Part shown: piece by piece, positions 1-6,794 of the stretch | Position numbering within the stretch: position 1 is the first letter of the stretch | Layout: the number at the start of each line of letters is the position of its first letter | Assembly: GCA_028716125.1 (NCBI GenBank) | Contig: JAQUQK010000017.1 | Span: 1 to 15,409 of the forward strand | Length of the DNA stretch: 15,409 bases | Direction of reading: 5' to 3' | Source: Thermoplasmatota archaeon | GTDB lineage: Archaea; Thermoplasmatota; JAQUQK01 | Notes under the pieces: generated by a model | Told to the model about the DNA's origin: nothing | What the model saw: the letters and a program-made list of their open reading frames with translations, nothing else | Database searches by the model: none | Program-made: the position numbers and the translations under genes

Positions 1-397
1 CGTCGTGGAGTTCCACAAGATCCCTTATCTCGCGGAAGAAAAGCATGGTGTTCTTCTCGAAGTCTATCGCATACTGGACCGCGTCCTTCTCGGCAAGGCC
101 TTTCTTTTTAATTATCGCCTTGAACTTCGCCTCGCTGAATACTTCCGCGGAAAGCGCCTTTATGTAAGCTATGGTTTCGTTGTCGAACTCGCAGACAAGG
201 GGCTTTTTCTCAACCGCATTGTAGATGTCCTGGAACTTGCCTATGTGCGCCTGTTCCTCTTTTCCAAGCGCGACAAATATCTTTTTCACGGCAGGGCTTT
301 TCAGCTTGCCCGCGAGCGTTGAATAGAAGCGCTCCCCGTTCTGCTCAATTCCAACGGCTGTTTGCATCACGTCGCACATCGAGAAGTACATTGCCAT
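1..397 (-). CDS. Rubrerythrin/ferritin-like diiron protein (C-terminus off window)
   Basis: Translating the minus strand from the ATG at 397 gives 132 residues with no stop, running off the left edge. The pattern is that of a rubrerythrin-type four-helix bundle: an early helix with a Glu in IEQNGERFY (Glu18), then EEQAH, which supplies the ExxH iron-ligand motif (Glu48, His51). A later helix with a further Glu occurs in AIDFEKNTM (Glu114). Proteins of this family bind a diiron centre and act in peroxide or oxygen detoxification in the cytoplasm; the exact substrate here is inferred. The last helix and any rubredoxin-like domain lie outside the window. An alternative start is the ATG two codons downstream (391). 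No strong ribosome binding site is seen, but a TATA-like box at 426-433 suits a short-leader transcript. Only a shadow reading frame exists on the plus strand. Confidence 0.82.
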   Translation of the reverse strand, partial: MAMYFSMCDVMQTAVGIEQNGERFYSTLAGKLKSPAVKKIFVALGKEEQAHIGKFQDIYNAVEKKPLVCEFDNETIAYIKALSAEVFSEAKFKAIIKKKGLAEKDAVQYAIDFEKNTMLFFREIRDLVELHD

Positions 398-425
398 AAC
401 TACCAAAGGAATATTGGTTTTAGGC

Positions 426-433
426 GTTATAAA
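426..433 (-). promoter_or_regulatory. TATA box for the rubrerythrin-like gene
   Basis: On the minus strand the bases read TTTATAAC, centred about 32 bases upstream of the ATG at 397. That spacing places transcription start only a few bases before the start codon, as in archaeal short-leader genes. Inferred from sequence and spacing only. Confidence 0.5.
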
Positions 434-476
434 TGTTTATGATTTGTGAGGCGTGGTAGGATTTAGACCCCGGCTG

Positions 477-483
477 AAAAAAA
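477..483 (-). terminator. Oligo-T tract after the membrane-protein gene
   Basis: Directly after the TAA of the gene at 484-1026, the minus strand has seven consecutive T. Archaeal termination commonly occurs at such oligo-T tracts without a hairpin. It lies between this gene and the promoter of the rubrerythrin-like gene, which fits a transcript boundary. Confidence 0.4.
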
Positions 484-1026
484 TTAGATGTATTTTTTAG
501 ATCCAAATTGTAAAAGAATAAAACTTATAGGAATGCTGAGATTTGATATTGGCATAAGACAAAACCAAAGTAAAACTCCAATATTGCCTATTCTAAATAC
601 GCCGTGGGTGATAGTTGAATATAGTAAAAATATTGCAATTCCCAAATAAAACGAGGTGCAGATGAATTTGAACTTTCCAACTTGTTTTGTTTTCCATATC
701 CAATTAGTTTTCCATACTACAAGATATGTCGGCATCAGGAATGTCAAAAACACAATTGCTAAAAAAACCAATTCTGAAGTCGTGGCTCCGAAAGGCGCTG
801 TTATTGCAATATAAGGAAACGTCATTATAATGAGCCATGCAAGATCGTTCCATCCTGAAAAGAAATTGGGATTTATCCACAATATTGTTTGAAGCGCAAT
901 TATCCAAGCGCCGCCGAGTGCCACGCCTATGATTAGCATTCTCTTTAAACTGTCAAAAAGTTCCTTGTGTGGATTTTTCAGTTTTGCAACCTTTTCCACT
1001 TGCCCTTCCATCATTGGCTTCGGCAT
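484..1026 (-). CDS. Hypothetical multi-pass membrane protein, AT-rich
   Basis: I do not recognise this 180-residue protein. After a charged N-terminus of about 28 residues it has about five hydrophobic segments (roughly 30-50, 61-79, 84-105, 120-139 and 145-172), with a short Lys-rich cytoplasmic-looking loop around 112-120. It ends GSKKYI. No catalytic or binding motif stands out. The start at 1026 is uncertain because Met5 and Met6 are also possible and no ribosome binding site is clear; a weak TATA-like CTAAATAG lies near 1043-1050. The gene starts 35 bases after the Nog1-like gene ends, so it could be read from that transcript. Its base composition is visibly much richer in A and T than all its neighbours, which suggests recent acquisition or relaxed constraint. 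Confidence 0.6.
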   Translation of the reverse strand: MPKPMMEGQVEKVAKLKNPHKELFDSLKRMLIIGVALGGAWIIALQTILWINPNFFSGWNDLAWLIIMTFPYIAITAPFGATTSELVFLAIVFLTFLMPTYLVVWKTNWIWKTKQVGKFKFICTSFYLGIAIFLLYSTITHGVFRIGNIGVLLWFCLMPISNLSIPISFILLQFGSKKYI

Positions 1027-1061
1027 CTCAATTGCTGAGTTCTATTTAGGGCTTTCTCAGC

Positions 1062-2051
1062 TCAAAATCCTTCTCTAATGGCTTCCATCTTTGGCATATT
1101 CTTGTGCAGGATTGCAAGCGCTTCTTTTACGATTGCGTCAACGCCTGCGCCGCTGGCCGTGGAAATCTTGGGGCGGTCCGAATCGGTCTTTGAGAGATCC
1201 ATCTTGTTTTCGACGACGATTAGCGGGACTTGGAACAATCCCTTTACCGTTTCCAGAAGGCGCTCCTGATCCTCAAGAGTGTAGCCGCAGTGCCCCGTAG
1301 GGTCAATTATGAAAATTATCAGGTTTGCAAGATTCTTGAGTGCCATTACCGCCTGGCGCTCGACCTCGTTCATCTTTTCAAGCGGGCGGTCAAGGATTCC
1401 GGGCGTGTCTATTACCTGGTAGCGCACCCATTTGTGCTCGAAATAGCCGACGTGGATGCCTTTCGTAGTGAAAGGATAGGGCGCGATTTCAGGTGTTGCA
1501 GATGAAATGAGTTTTACAAGCGATGACTTTCCTACGTTCGGGAATCCAGCGACTACTATTGTTGGAGCTACCGTGTCGACTGTTGGGATTTTCTTGATTT
1601 CGTTTCTTACTTTGTTGAGGAATTCAAGGTCTGGTGCGAGCTGTTTTACTACCGAGGCAATTCGGCCATAGGAACTTTCGCGCAGGCGCTCAATGGTGTC
1701 CTCGTTGCGCGTCTTTCTCATCTGGGAAAGGTGCTTTGAGGCGATTGCCGCAACCTGCTTTCTGCACCAGTCTATGCCGCCAAGCGACTTCTTTATCGGA
1801 TTTACGCCAATGAGGAGTTCAGCGAGTTCGTAGTAGAATGGGTGAAGCTGGTCGAAGGAAGGAAATGCGCTGACGTATTTCAGCAGGACTGCGTCTATTG
1901 TCTGCGAGACCGCCTGGACGCGCGCCATCGCCGTGTTGCGCACCCAGTAGAAATGCTCGCGGTCGTTGATTGTGATTTTGGACGAGCCCTTGAACGCCTT
2001 GTTTATGATTTCCTCGGCCGTGAGAACTGTGGGGATATTTCCGAATGCCAT
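1062..2051 (-). CDS. Nog1-family GTPase (ribosome assembly)
   Basis: This 329-residue protein has the two-part build of archaeal Nog1: a helical N-terminal domain (about 1-160) followed by a circularly ordered Ras-like G domain. Visible motifs are the P-loop GFPNVGKS (169-176), a TT pair for switch I (195-196), DTPG (215-218), NKMD (282-285) giving guanine specificity, and STASG as G5 (297-301). Nog1/Obg-HflX-superfamily GTPases act in maturation of the large ribosomal subunit in the cytoplasm. The length matches archaeal members, which lack the long C-terminal tail of eukaryotic Nog1. The ATG at 2051 is supported by a TATA box about 31 bases upstream, giving a nearly leaderless transcript that begins just after the stop of the transporter gene. 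Confidence 0.93.
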   Translation of the reverse strand: MAFGNIPTVLTAEEIINKAFKGSSKITINDREHFYWVRNTAMARVQAVSQTIDAVLLKYVSAFPSFDQLHPFYYELAELLIGVNPIKKSLGGIDWCRKQVAAIASKHLSQMRKTRNEDTIERLRESSYGRIASVVKQLAPDLEFLNKVRNEIKKIPTVDTVAPTIVVAGFPNVGKSSLVKLISSATPEIAPYPFTTKGIHVGYFEHKWVRYQVIDTPGILDRPLEKMNEVERQAVMALKNLANLIIFIIDPTGHCGYTLEDQERLLETVKGLFQVPLIVVENKMDLSKTDSDRPKISTASGAGVDAIVKEALAILHKNMPKMEAIREGF

Positions 2052-2078
2052 ATCTTACGGTTGTGTATCGGTTAAAAG

Positions 2079-2086
2079 CTTATAAG
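2079..2086 (-). promoter_or_regulatory. TATA box for the Nog1-like gene
   Basis: CTTATAAG lies about 31 bases upstream of the ATG at 2051. It sits in the gap between the stop of the Nramp-fold gene and this gene, so the GTPase can be transcribed independently of the upstream cluster, with little or no leader. Confidence 0.55.
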
Positions 2087-2091
2087 AAGGT

Positions 2092-3360
2092 TTAGAAGAA
2101 CGACTGGATGAACAGCACCATCGTGTAAACCGAGAATACTGCAGTGAGGCCAAGCCCCACATTAAGCGGCCATTTGTTGGTGTGCTTGCCCATAATCTTC
2201 TTGCTGTTCGTTATGTAGAGAAGGCCGATTGCAAGCACGGGCATTATGGGCGTCATTAGCGCCTGCGCCAGAACTATTAGCGATACGGGCTTCTGGTGGA
2301 ACAGCGGCATGTACATTCCGGCGGCGCAAACCGCCAGGATCATGATCCGGAAATACTTGCTGTCCGCCTTCCATTCCTTGCCGAAGAAGTCAAAGACTGG
2401 CCACGATGTTATTAGAATGATTGAAAATATCGTGCTGATTCCTGCGCCAATGACGCCTATTACGAATAGCCACTTTCCGGCGAGTGCGAATCCCTGTGGC
2501 ATCATCTGGGCAAGCGGTTCGGCCATTTGTATCGCGTTGTCTATCTTTGTGCCGAGCGCGAACGTCCCGGCAGCGCATGCCATCACTGCAACGCTGAGAA
2601 CCGCCATCATCCCTGCCGACAGTATTGCGTCTTTCTTTTCGTGCTTGAAATCGCTTGGAGTCCAGTTCTTTCCTTTAAGAGTGTAGCTCCTCATAACAAA
2701 AGTTGCGCCGGAAAGCGTTGTTCCCACCATCGCCGCCGCAATCATCGCCCCGCCATCAGCCGGGATTGACGGGACCAATCCGGATGCAACTTCGGAAATC
2801 GAGGGAGCAACTAGGAAAGCGTCGATAATAAACGCAAGCCCGAAAATCGTGACGATTACAAGCATCCAGTTCTCGTATCTCTCATACGTCCCGAAAAACA
2901 TCAGGACAAATACAAGCACGCACCAGAACAAAGTCGCCCATATGAAATCGATCCCGACAAGCGCGGCTGTTGCCTGCCCTATCACGCCGAATTGCCCGAC
3001 GCAGGAAAAAAACTCGGTGAAAACTATGCTTATCACGAGATACGCGCCGATCCATTTCCCTATGTGCTTGTTGAATGCAGCAAGAACGGTTTCGCCGTTT
3101 ACGAGCGTGACTTTTGATGAAACGGTTATCATGATCCCAGTAAAAACGCACGAAAGGAGCAGCGCCCAAAGGAGGTTCATGCCGTATTGCGCCCCAGACG
3201 TGGTCATGGTCGTAACCGAGCCAACGCCGATGTTCGCGCCGACGAGGAATATTCCCGGGCCAAATGATTTTATGGCTTTTCCCGCTTTTCCAAAGAACGC
3301 GGAAACGTTCTCGCCGGCGAAGTCGACATACTTTGATATGCTTGCTCCGTTTCCGCTCAT
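2092..3360 (-). CDS. Nramp-fold transporter lacking canonical metal-site motifs
   Basis: A 422-residue inner-membrane protein with about 11 hydrophobic segments and the Nramp layout: FGPG ahead of TM1, then a SGAQYGMNLLW stretch like the GAQFGYxLLW of the family. The metal-binding DPGN of TM1 is replaced by GVGS (45-48), and the MPH of TM6 aligns with SGA (217-219) in the segment MVGTTLSGATFVMRS. Canonical Nramps (MntH) import Mn2+ or Fe2+ with protons using exactly these residues, so this protein probably carries something else or binds its substrate differently. The ATG at 3360 follows a GAGGAG sequence. The gene begins 21 bases after the sugar-isomerase-like gene ends, which points to one operon. 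Fold assignment is fairly secure; substrate is unknown. Confidence 0.8.
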   Translation of the reverse strand: MSGNGASISKYVDFAGENVSAFFGKAGKAIKSFGPGIFLVGANIGVGSVTTMTTSGAQYGMNLLWALLLSCVFTGIMITVSSKVTLVNGETVLAAFNKHIGKWIGAYLVISIVFTEFFSCVGQFGVIGQATAALVGIDFIWATLFWCVLVFVLMFFGTYERYENWMLVIVTIFGLAFIIDAFLVAPSISEVASGLVPSIPADGGAMIAAAMVGTTLSGATFVMRSYTLKGKNWTPSDFKHEKKDAILSAGMMAVLSVAVMACAAGTFALGTKIDNAIQMAEPLAQMMPQGFALAGKWLFVIGVIGAGISTIFSIILITSWPVFDFFGKEWKADSKYFRIMILAVCAAGMYMPLFHQKPVSLIVLAQALMTPIMPVLAIGLLYITNSKKIMGKHTNKWPLNVGLGLTAVFSVYTMVLFIQSFF

Positions 3361-3381
3361 GGGCTCATCTCCTCAGATGGA

Positions 3382-4260
3382 TCACAGGTATTTCTCCAGG
3401 AATTTCTTGGAGATGTTGTATTCCTCAATGAGGTTCTCTGCCACACCGACGTCTATTGCAACGTAGCCGTTGAAGCCGAATTTGCGAAGCCCCTTGAAAG
3501 TTGCGTCCCAGTCTATTGTCCCTTTCCCCGGCGCAAGGTGCTCGTTAGTCCTGCTGTCATTGTCGGCAGCGTGGACGTAGAAAATCTTCTTCCCAAGTTT
3601 TTCAATTGAAAGCGGGATGATTTCCTTCTGGGCATGCAGATGGGCGGTGTCGAGGATTGCGCCGAAATTATCGTCATTCACTTCATCGAACAGCCGGAGC
3701 AGGGAATCTGTGTTGTTTATTACTTCGCCGACGCGCGGCTCGACGCAGAACTTCAGGCTGTTGTCCTTTGCAATTTCGTTGAGACGTTTGACGTTGCCTG
3801 AGAAAAATTTCCAGTATTTCTGCCAGTTGAAAGATTTCGGTATTTCTACTTTTATCTGCCTGCCGTATTTTATTGCCTCCTTGTACGGCACTTCACCGAT
3901 AAATTCTATTGGTGGAGTGAAAGTATCGGTCTGTATCATGTTCGAGCCAAAGTATGATGCAAGTTCTGCGGATTTTTCCGTAAGCTTAAACGCCTTCTCT
4001 CGCGCCTTTTCGTTTGGGCTGAACACATCGCGGAAAAGCGGGCAGAAGTTGATGACCTTGACGCCTGAATTGTCCATTGTATCCTTAAGCGCTTTCTTGT
4101 TTTCCAGAAGTTCCCTGAGGTTTTTCTCGTTTATCGCTTCCAGTTCAAAGTTCTTGTAGCCCATTTGCGAGATTTCCTCTACCGCCTTGAAAACGTCCTT
4201 TATTGCAGGCGGAAAACCATACTTGAATATGGCGTAAAGCCAGCAGCAGCTAAGTTCCAT
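3382..4260 (-). CDS. Sugar phosphate isomerase/epimerase-like TIM barrel
   Basis: The 292 residues match the xylose-isomerase-like / AP-endonuclease-2 TIM-barrel family. Likely divalent-metal ligands are Glu174 in CVEPRVGEV, Asp204 and His207 in ILDTAHLHA, His230 in YVHAADND and His241 in EHLAPGKGTIDW; the last block is a family signature. The C-terminal strand carries Asp269 (AIDVG) where many relatives have Glu. Members interconvert ketoses or act on inositols; the substrate here cannot be told. A clear ribosome binding site (AAGGAG, 4268-4273) lies 7 bases from the ATG at 4260. The gene starts 54 bases after GH28 gene A ends and is followed closely by the transporter gene, so it may process a sugar released by the surface enzymes. 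That link is inference. Confidence 0.85.
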   Translation of the reverse strand: MELSCCWLYAIFKYGFPPAIKDVFKAVEEISQMGYKNFELEAINEKNLRELLENKKALKDTMDNSGVKVINFCPLFRDVFSPNEKAREKAFKLTEKSAELASYFGSNMIQTDTFTPPIEFIGEVPYKEAIKYGRQIKVEIPKSFNWQKYWKFFSGNVKRLNEIAKDNSLKFCVEPRVGEVINNTDSLLRLFDEVNDDNFGAILDTAHLHAQKEIIPLSIEKLGKKIFYVHAADNDSRTNEHLAPGKGTIDWDATFKGLRKFGFNGYVAIDVGVAENLIEEYNISKKFLEKYL

Positions 4261-4267
4261 TTCATCT

Positions 4268-4273
4268 CTCCTT
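4268..4273 (-). promoter_or_regulatory. Ribosome binding site of the isomerase-like gene
   Basis: AAGGAG seven bases upstream of the ATG at 4260. It fixes the start of the isomerase-like gene and indicates a leadered transcript, in contrast to the apparently leaderless Nog1-like gene. Confidence 0.65.
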
Positions 4274-4314
4274 TTTACAATCGCATGTCATTCTAAGCAC
4301 GTCCAGCGCGCGCT

Positions 4315-6693
4315 TCATTCTATTACGACCGGCGACTCACCGCCCGGCGCCTGATCTGCAGTTAAGCCGTCGATAAGTATCCCGCCGATGTCTTTGCCAT
4401 ATATCGCCGGCCTCCAATCCGGAAGCTCGAAGCCGAATTTCACGTTGTGGAATTCAATCCCGTCGACGTGGCGCAGGAAGAAGCCGTAGGCTGGCGGAAT
4501 GGACGGGACGAGGTATGGCGGGTCTGGGTATAATCCCATGCTTTCGCTCATTTCCATCGGCGGGAAAGGCAGGTGGGTCCAAACGGCGGTCTGCCCTCCG
4601 TGAGTTGTGACGTTGATGTTGCGGAAAACAATCCTGTCGCCTACCGGATGGTCTTGCATTCCAAGCACATAAGATGCGCCGACGCTTGTGGCTTTTGCAG
4701 ACATGTCGCAAATCGTGATGTCAGTAACCTTGCCGATAACCTCCTGTTCCGGCGAGCGGAGGCGGTCGCCAAGGCGCATGAAAATTGGCCAGTTCACGTT
4801 GGTCATTGTTATATTGGAAAAGACTACGTCGCTCAAGGTGTTTCCGTCAACCGATATCATGGAAAGTCCTGAAAGCCCCATCCCGAAAACAGAAGAAATT
4901 GGATCGGCTGACGGGTCGGATATGAACTCCGGGTCTCTGATATAAACATCCCTGATTATTATGTGCGTTACGTCGCCGTCAGATTCCGTCCCTATTTTCA
5001 GCGCGTTGGCGTTGCTGCTGACTATGCAGTTCTTCACGGTTATGTTCTGGCAGGGGCGCTCGTATCCCAGTGTATAGGAACTCTTTATCGCAATGCTGTC
5101 GTCCGACGACTGTATCTCGCTGTCAGTTATCGTCAGCCCGTTGCAACAGACCGGATCGATGCCGTCCACCTGAACCTCATACGCCCTGTATTTTTCTACC
5201 AGAACATTGTCGCATCCGGCAAAGAACAGCGCCTCATCCGGGTTGCGGGTGAAAGTGACGTCCTTTACAAGCACGTTCCGGCACAATTTCAGGCTCAATC
5301 CTTTCGGGCCGCGCTGCTCCGCCCCGGCAAACTGATAAATCAGCGCGTTGAAGGCCGGCCCGACCGGACCTGGAATACTCTGGTTTATGTAAGGCAGTGG
5401 CGTGACGACGTCGTTTCCGTCGATTGTTCCAGGGCCGATTATCGCCACGTTTGTAAGGTTTTCACCCCATATCAAACTGTAATGGATGCATGTTTGCGAA
5501 GCGTCCTGATACTCCCAGTTGCTGCTCTCTCTCGGGTCGTAATCTGCTATGTCCGGACTTCCAAGGATGGTTGCGCCCTCGTCCAATTTTATTATGACTT
5601 CGCTTTTAAGATGGATAGATCCGGAAAGATACGTGCCCTTCGGTAAGTGAACTATTCCGCCTCCCATCTCGCTGCAGTTTTCTATTGCCGCATTGATTGC
5701 ATTGGTGTCAAGGGAGGCTCCGTCGCCAGTTGCGCCGTAATCCATAACATTGAAAACGACGGGAAATCTCTGCGATTTTCCTATTCCATGGAAACGCGTG
5801 TCGCCTTCCGCAATCTCAAGACAGTATGTTTTTCCCTTTCCGTCAAGGCTGCTTTCGCTAAAACAAACCGAGCTTTCGCTGCTCTGGACGCCCCAGGTTT
5901 CGGTAAATGTGTTCTTTCTCACAAAGCCGTCTGCGCCTATCTCCATATATCCCGTGCGCTCGATCAGGATAGTGCATCCCTCTGCCTTGTCGCTTGCCCC
6001 AAAGCCTGCGCCCTGGAAGCCAAACTGGACGCCGGTGTCGTAATATCTCATTGTCCCTGAACCTGAGATCGAGACGTTGTAGTCGAGGGTGAAAACTCCG
6101 TTTGCGTTCTTTATGTTTGTGCAAAACATCGTTGCTTTCAGCCCTTCCCCCTCGAGTTCCGGCTTGCCTTTTTCGGAGAGGCGCGGGGCATACAACCCTG
6201 CTGTGTCAAATTTCATGATCTTTGCCATAGCCGCTGACTGGGAGTTGCCGTCTCCAAGCGGCAATGAAAGAAATTCAAGCGGCTGCTGGAATTCCACGTA
6301 CATCGATTCCTTTCCGGAATGATCGTACATGACCCATCCGAAGTCCGCAAAGCCGGCCGCGCCGAAGCTGGCGTAATTCACCTGCTTTGAGGTCAACGCT
6401 TCGCGCCACTTTTCGATGAATTCGCCTGGAATCTCAAAGCCGTCTTTTGTTTTGAGAATTGAAGACTCGAAGCATCCCGCTTTTGCCCCTTCGGACCACG
6501 GAACTTCGGATTCGCCAGTGTATTCTGTTCTAACGTCCATCTCGGTGTCGCCTATTTCGCCTACGCGAAGCGTGTAGTCCTGGAAAACCCCCCACTGCAG
6601 GTCGGCGAGGCGCTCCTCGTCTCTCATCATACATCCTGAAAACGACCCGATTATGAAAACAGATGCGACAAGCGCCGAAAGCAGGCGTTTCAC
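4315..6693 (-). CDS. Surface lipoprotein, GH28/pectate-lyase-fold glycosidase, paralogue A
   Basis: Starting at the GTG at 6693 this is 792 residues: a lipoprotein signal (KRLLSALVASVFIIGSFSGC, lipid-acceptor Cys21), an unrecognised N-terminal region (about 45-300) and a right-handed beta-helix of GH28 type from FNVMDYGATGDG (314-325) onward. Family hallmarks are the PKGTYLSGSIHLKS turn, GENLTN, GPGTIDGN, VDGIDP (Asp510, Asp513), SSDDSIAIKS (Asp531, Asp532) and KIGTES (566-571), where fungal enzymes have GHG. GH28 enzymes invert and hydrolyse galacturonan or rhamnogalacturonan bonds; the true substrate is unknown. The GTG is chosen because GGTGA lies just upstream and a TATA-like box at 6728-6736. 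The same frame stays open back to 7263, but that part lies inside the propeller gene and does not look like protein. Several N-X-S/T sequons fit an exported protein. Confidence 0.86.
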   Translation of the reverse strand: MKRLLSALVASVFIIGSFSGCMMRDEERLADLQWGVFQDYTLRVGEIGDTEMDVRTEYTGESEVPWSEGAKAGCFESSILKTKDGFEIPGEFIEKWREALTSKQVNYASFGAAGFADFGWVMYDHSGKESMYVEFQQPLEFLSLPLGDGNSQSAAMAKIMKFDTAGLYAPRLSEKGKPELEGEGLKATMFCTNIKNANGVFTLDYNVSISGSGTMRYYDTGVQFGFQGAGFGASDKAEGCTILIERTGYMEIGADGFVRKNTFTETWGVQSSESSVCFSESSLDGKGKTYCLEIAEGDTRFHGIGKSQRFPVVFNVMDYGATGDGASLDTNAINAAIENCSEMGGGIVHLPKGTYLSGSIHLKSEVIIKLDEGATILGSPDIADYDPRESSNWEYQDASQTCIHYSLIWGENLTNVAIIGPGTIDGNDVVTPLPYINQSIPGPVGPAFNALIYQFAGAEQRGPKGLSLKLCRNVLVKDVTFTRNPDEALFFAGCDNVLVEKYRAYEVQVDGIDPVCCNGLTITDSEIQSSDDSIAIKSSYTLGYERPCQNITVKNCIVSSNANALKIGTESDGDVTHIIIRDVYIRDPEFISDPSADPISSVFGMGLSGLSMISVDGNTLSDVVFSNITMTNVNWPIFMRLGDRLRSPEQEVIGKVTDITICDMSAKATSVGASYVLGMQDHPVGDRIVFRNINVTTHGGQTAVWTHLPFPPMEMSESMGLYPDPPYLVPSIPPAYGFFLRHVDGIEFHNVKFGFELPDWRPAIYGKDIGGILIDGLTADQAPGGESPVVIE

Positions 6694-6727
6694 ATGCTCA
6701 CCTTGAGGAAATGTAGTGGTTTGTTTT

Positions 6728-6736
6728 CTTAAATAT
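6728..6736 (-). promoter_or_regulatory. TATA-like box upstream of GH28 gene A
   Basis: ATATTTAAG lies about 39 bases upstream of the GTG at 6693, inside the 101-base gap after the propeller gene. It would give a leader of about 13 bases carrying the GGTGA. This is the widest gap in the four-gene cluster, so gene A may have its own promoter. Confidence 0.45.
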
Positions 6737-6794
6737 GTTTCCATGCACTGGCTGCCGCAGGATTGATATATCTGCAAGCAAACCCCTTGAATCT

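Noticed and set aside
5..322. Plus-strand open frame of 105 codons at the left edge
   Set aside because: It is the shadow of the rubrerythrin-like gene, whose minus-strand translation shows clear diiron motifs.
445..475. Sequence resembling the 3' end of a minus-strand tRNA (GGATTTAGACCCC)
   Set aside because: The T-loop consensus is not met, the T-stem pairs poorly and no matching acceptor, anticodon or D arm is found in the next 80 bases. It could be a worn attachment-site remnant next to the AT-rich gene, but this is not supportable.
2246..3466. Plus-strand open frames of 146 and 205 codons opposite the transporter gene
   Set aside because: They are antisense shadows of a membrane-protein gene with well-defined Nramp-family pattern; they have no ribosome binding site or recognisable domain.
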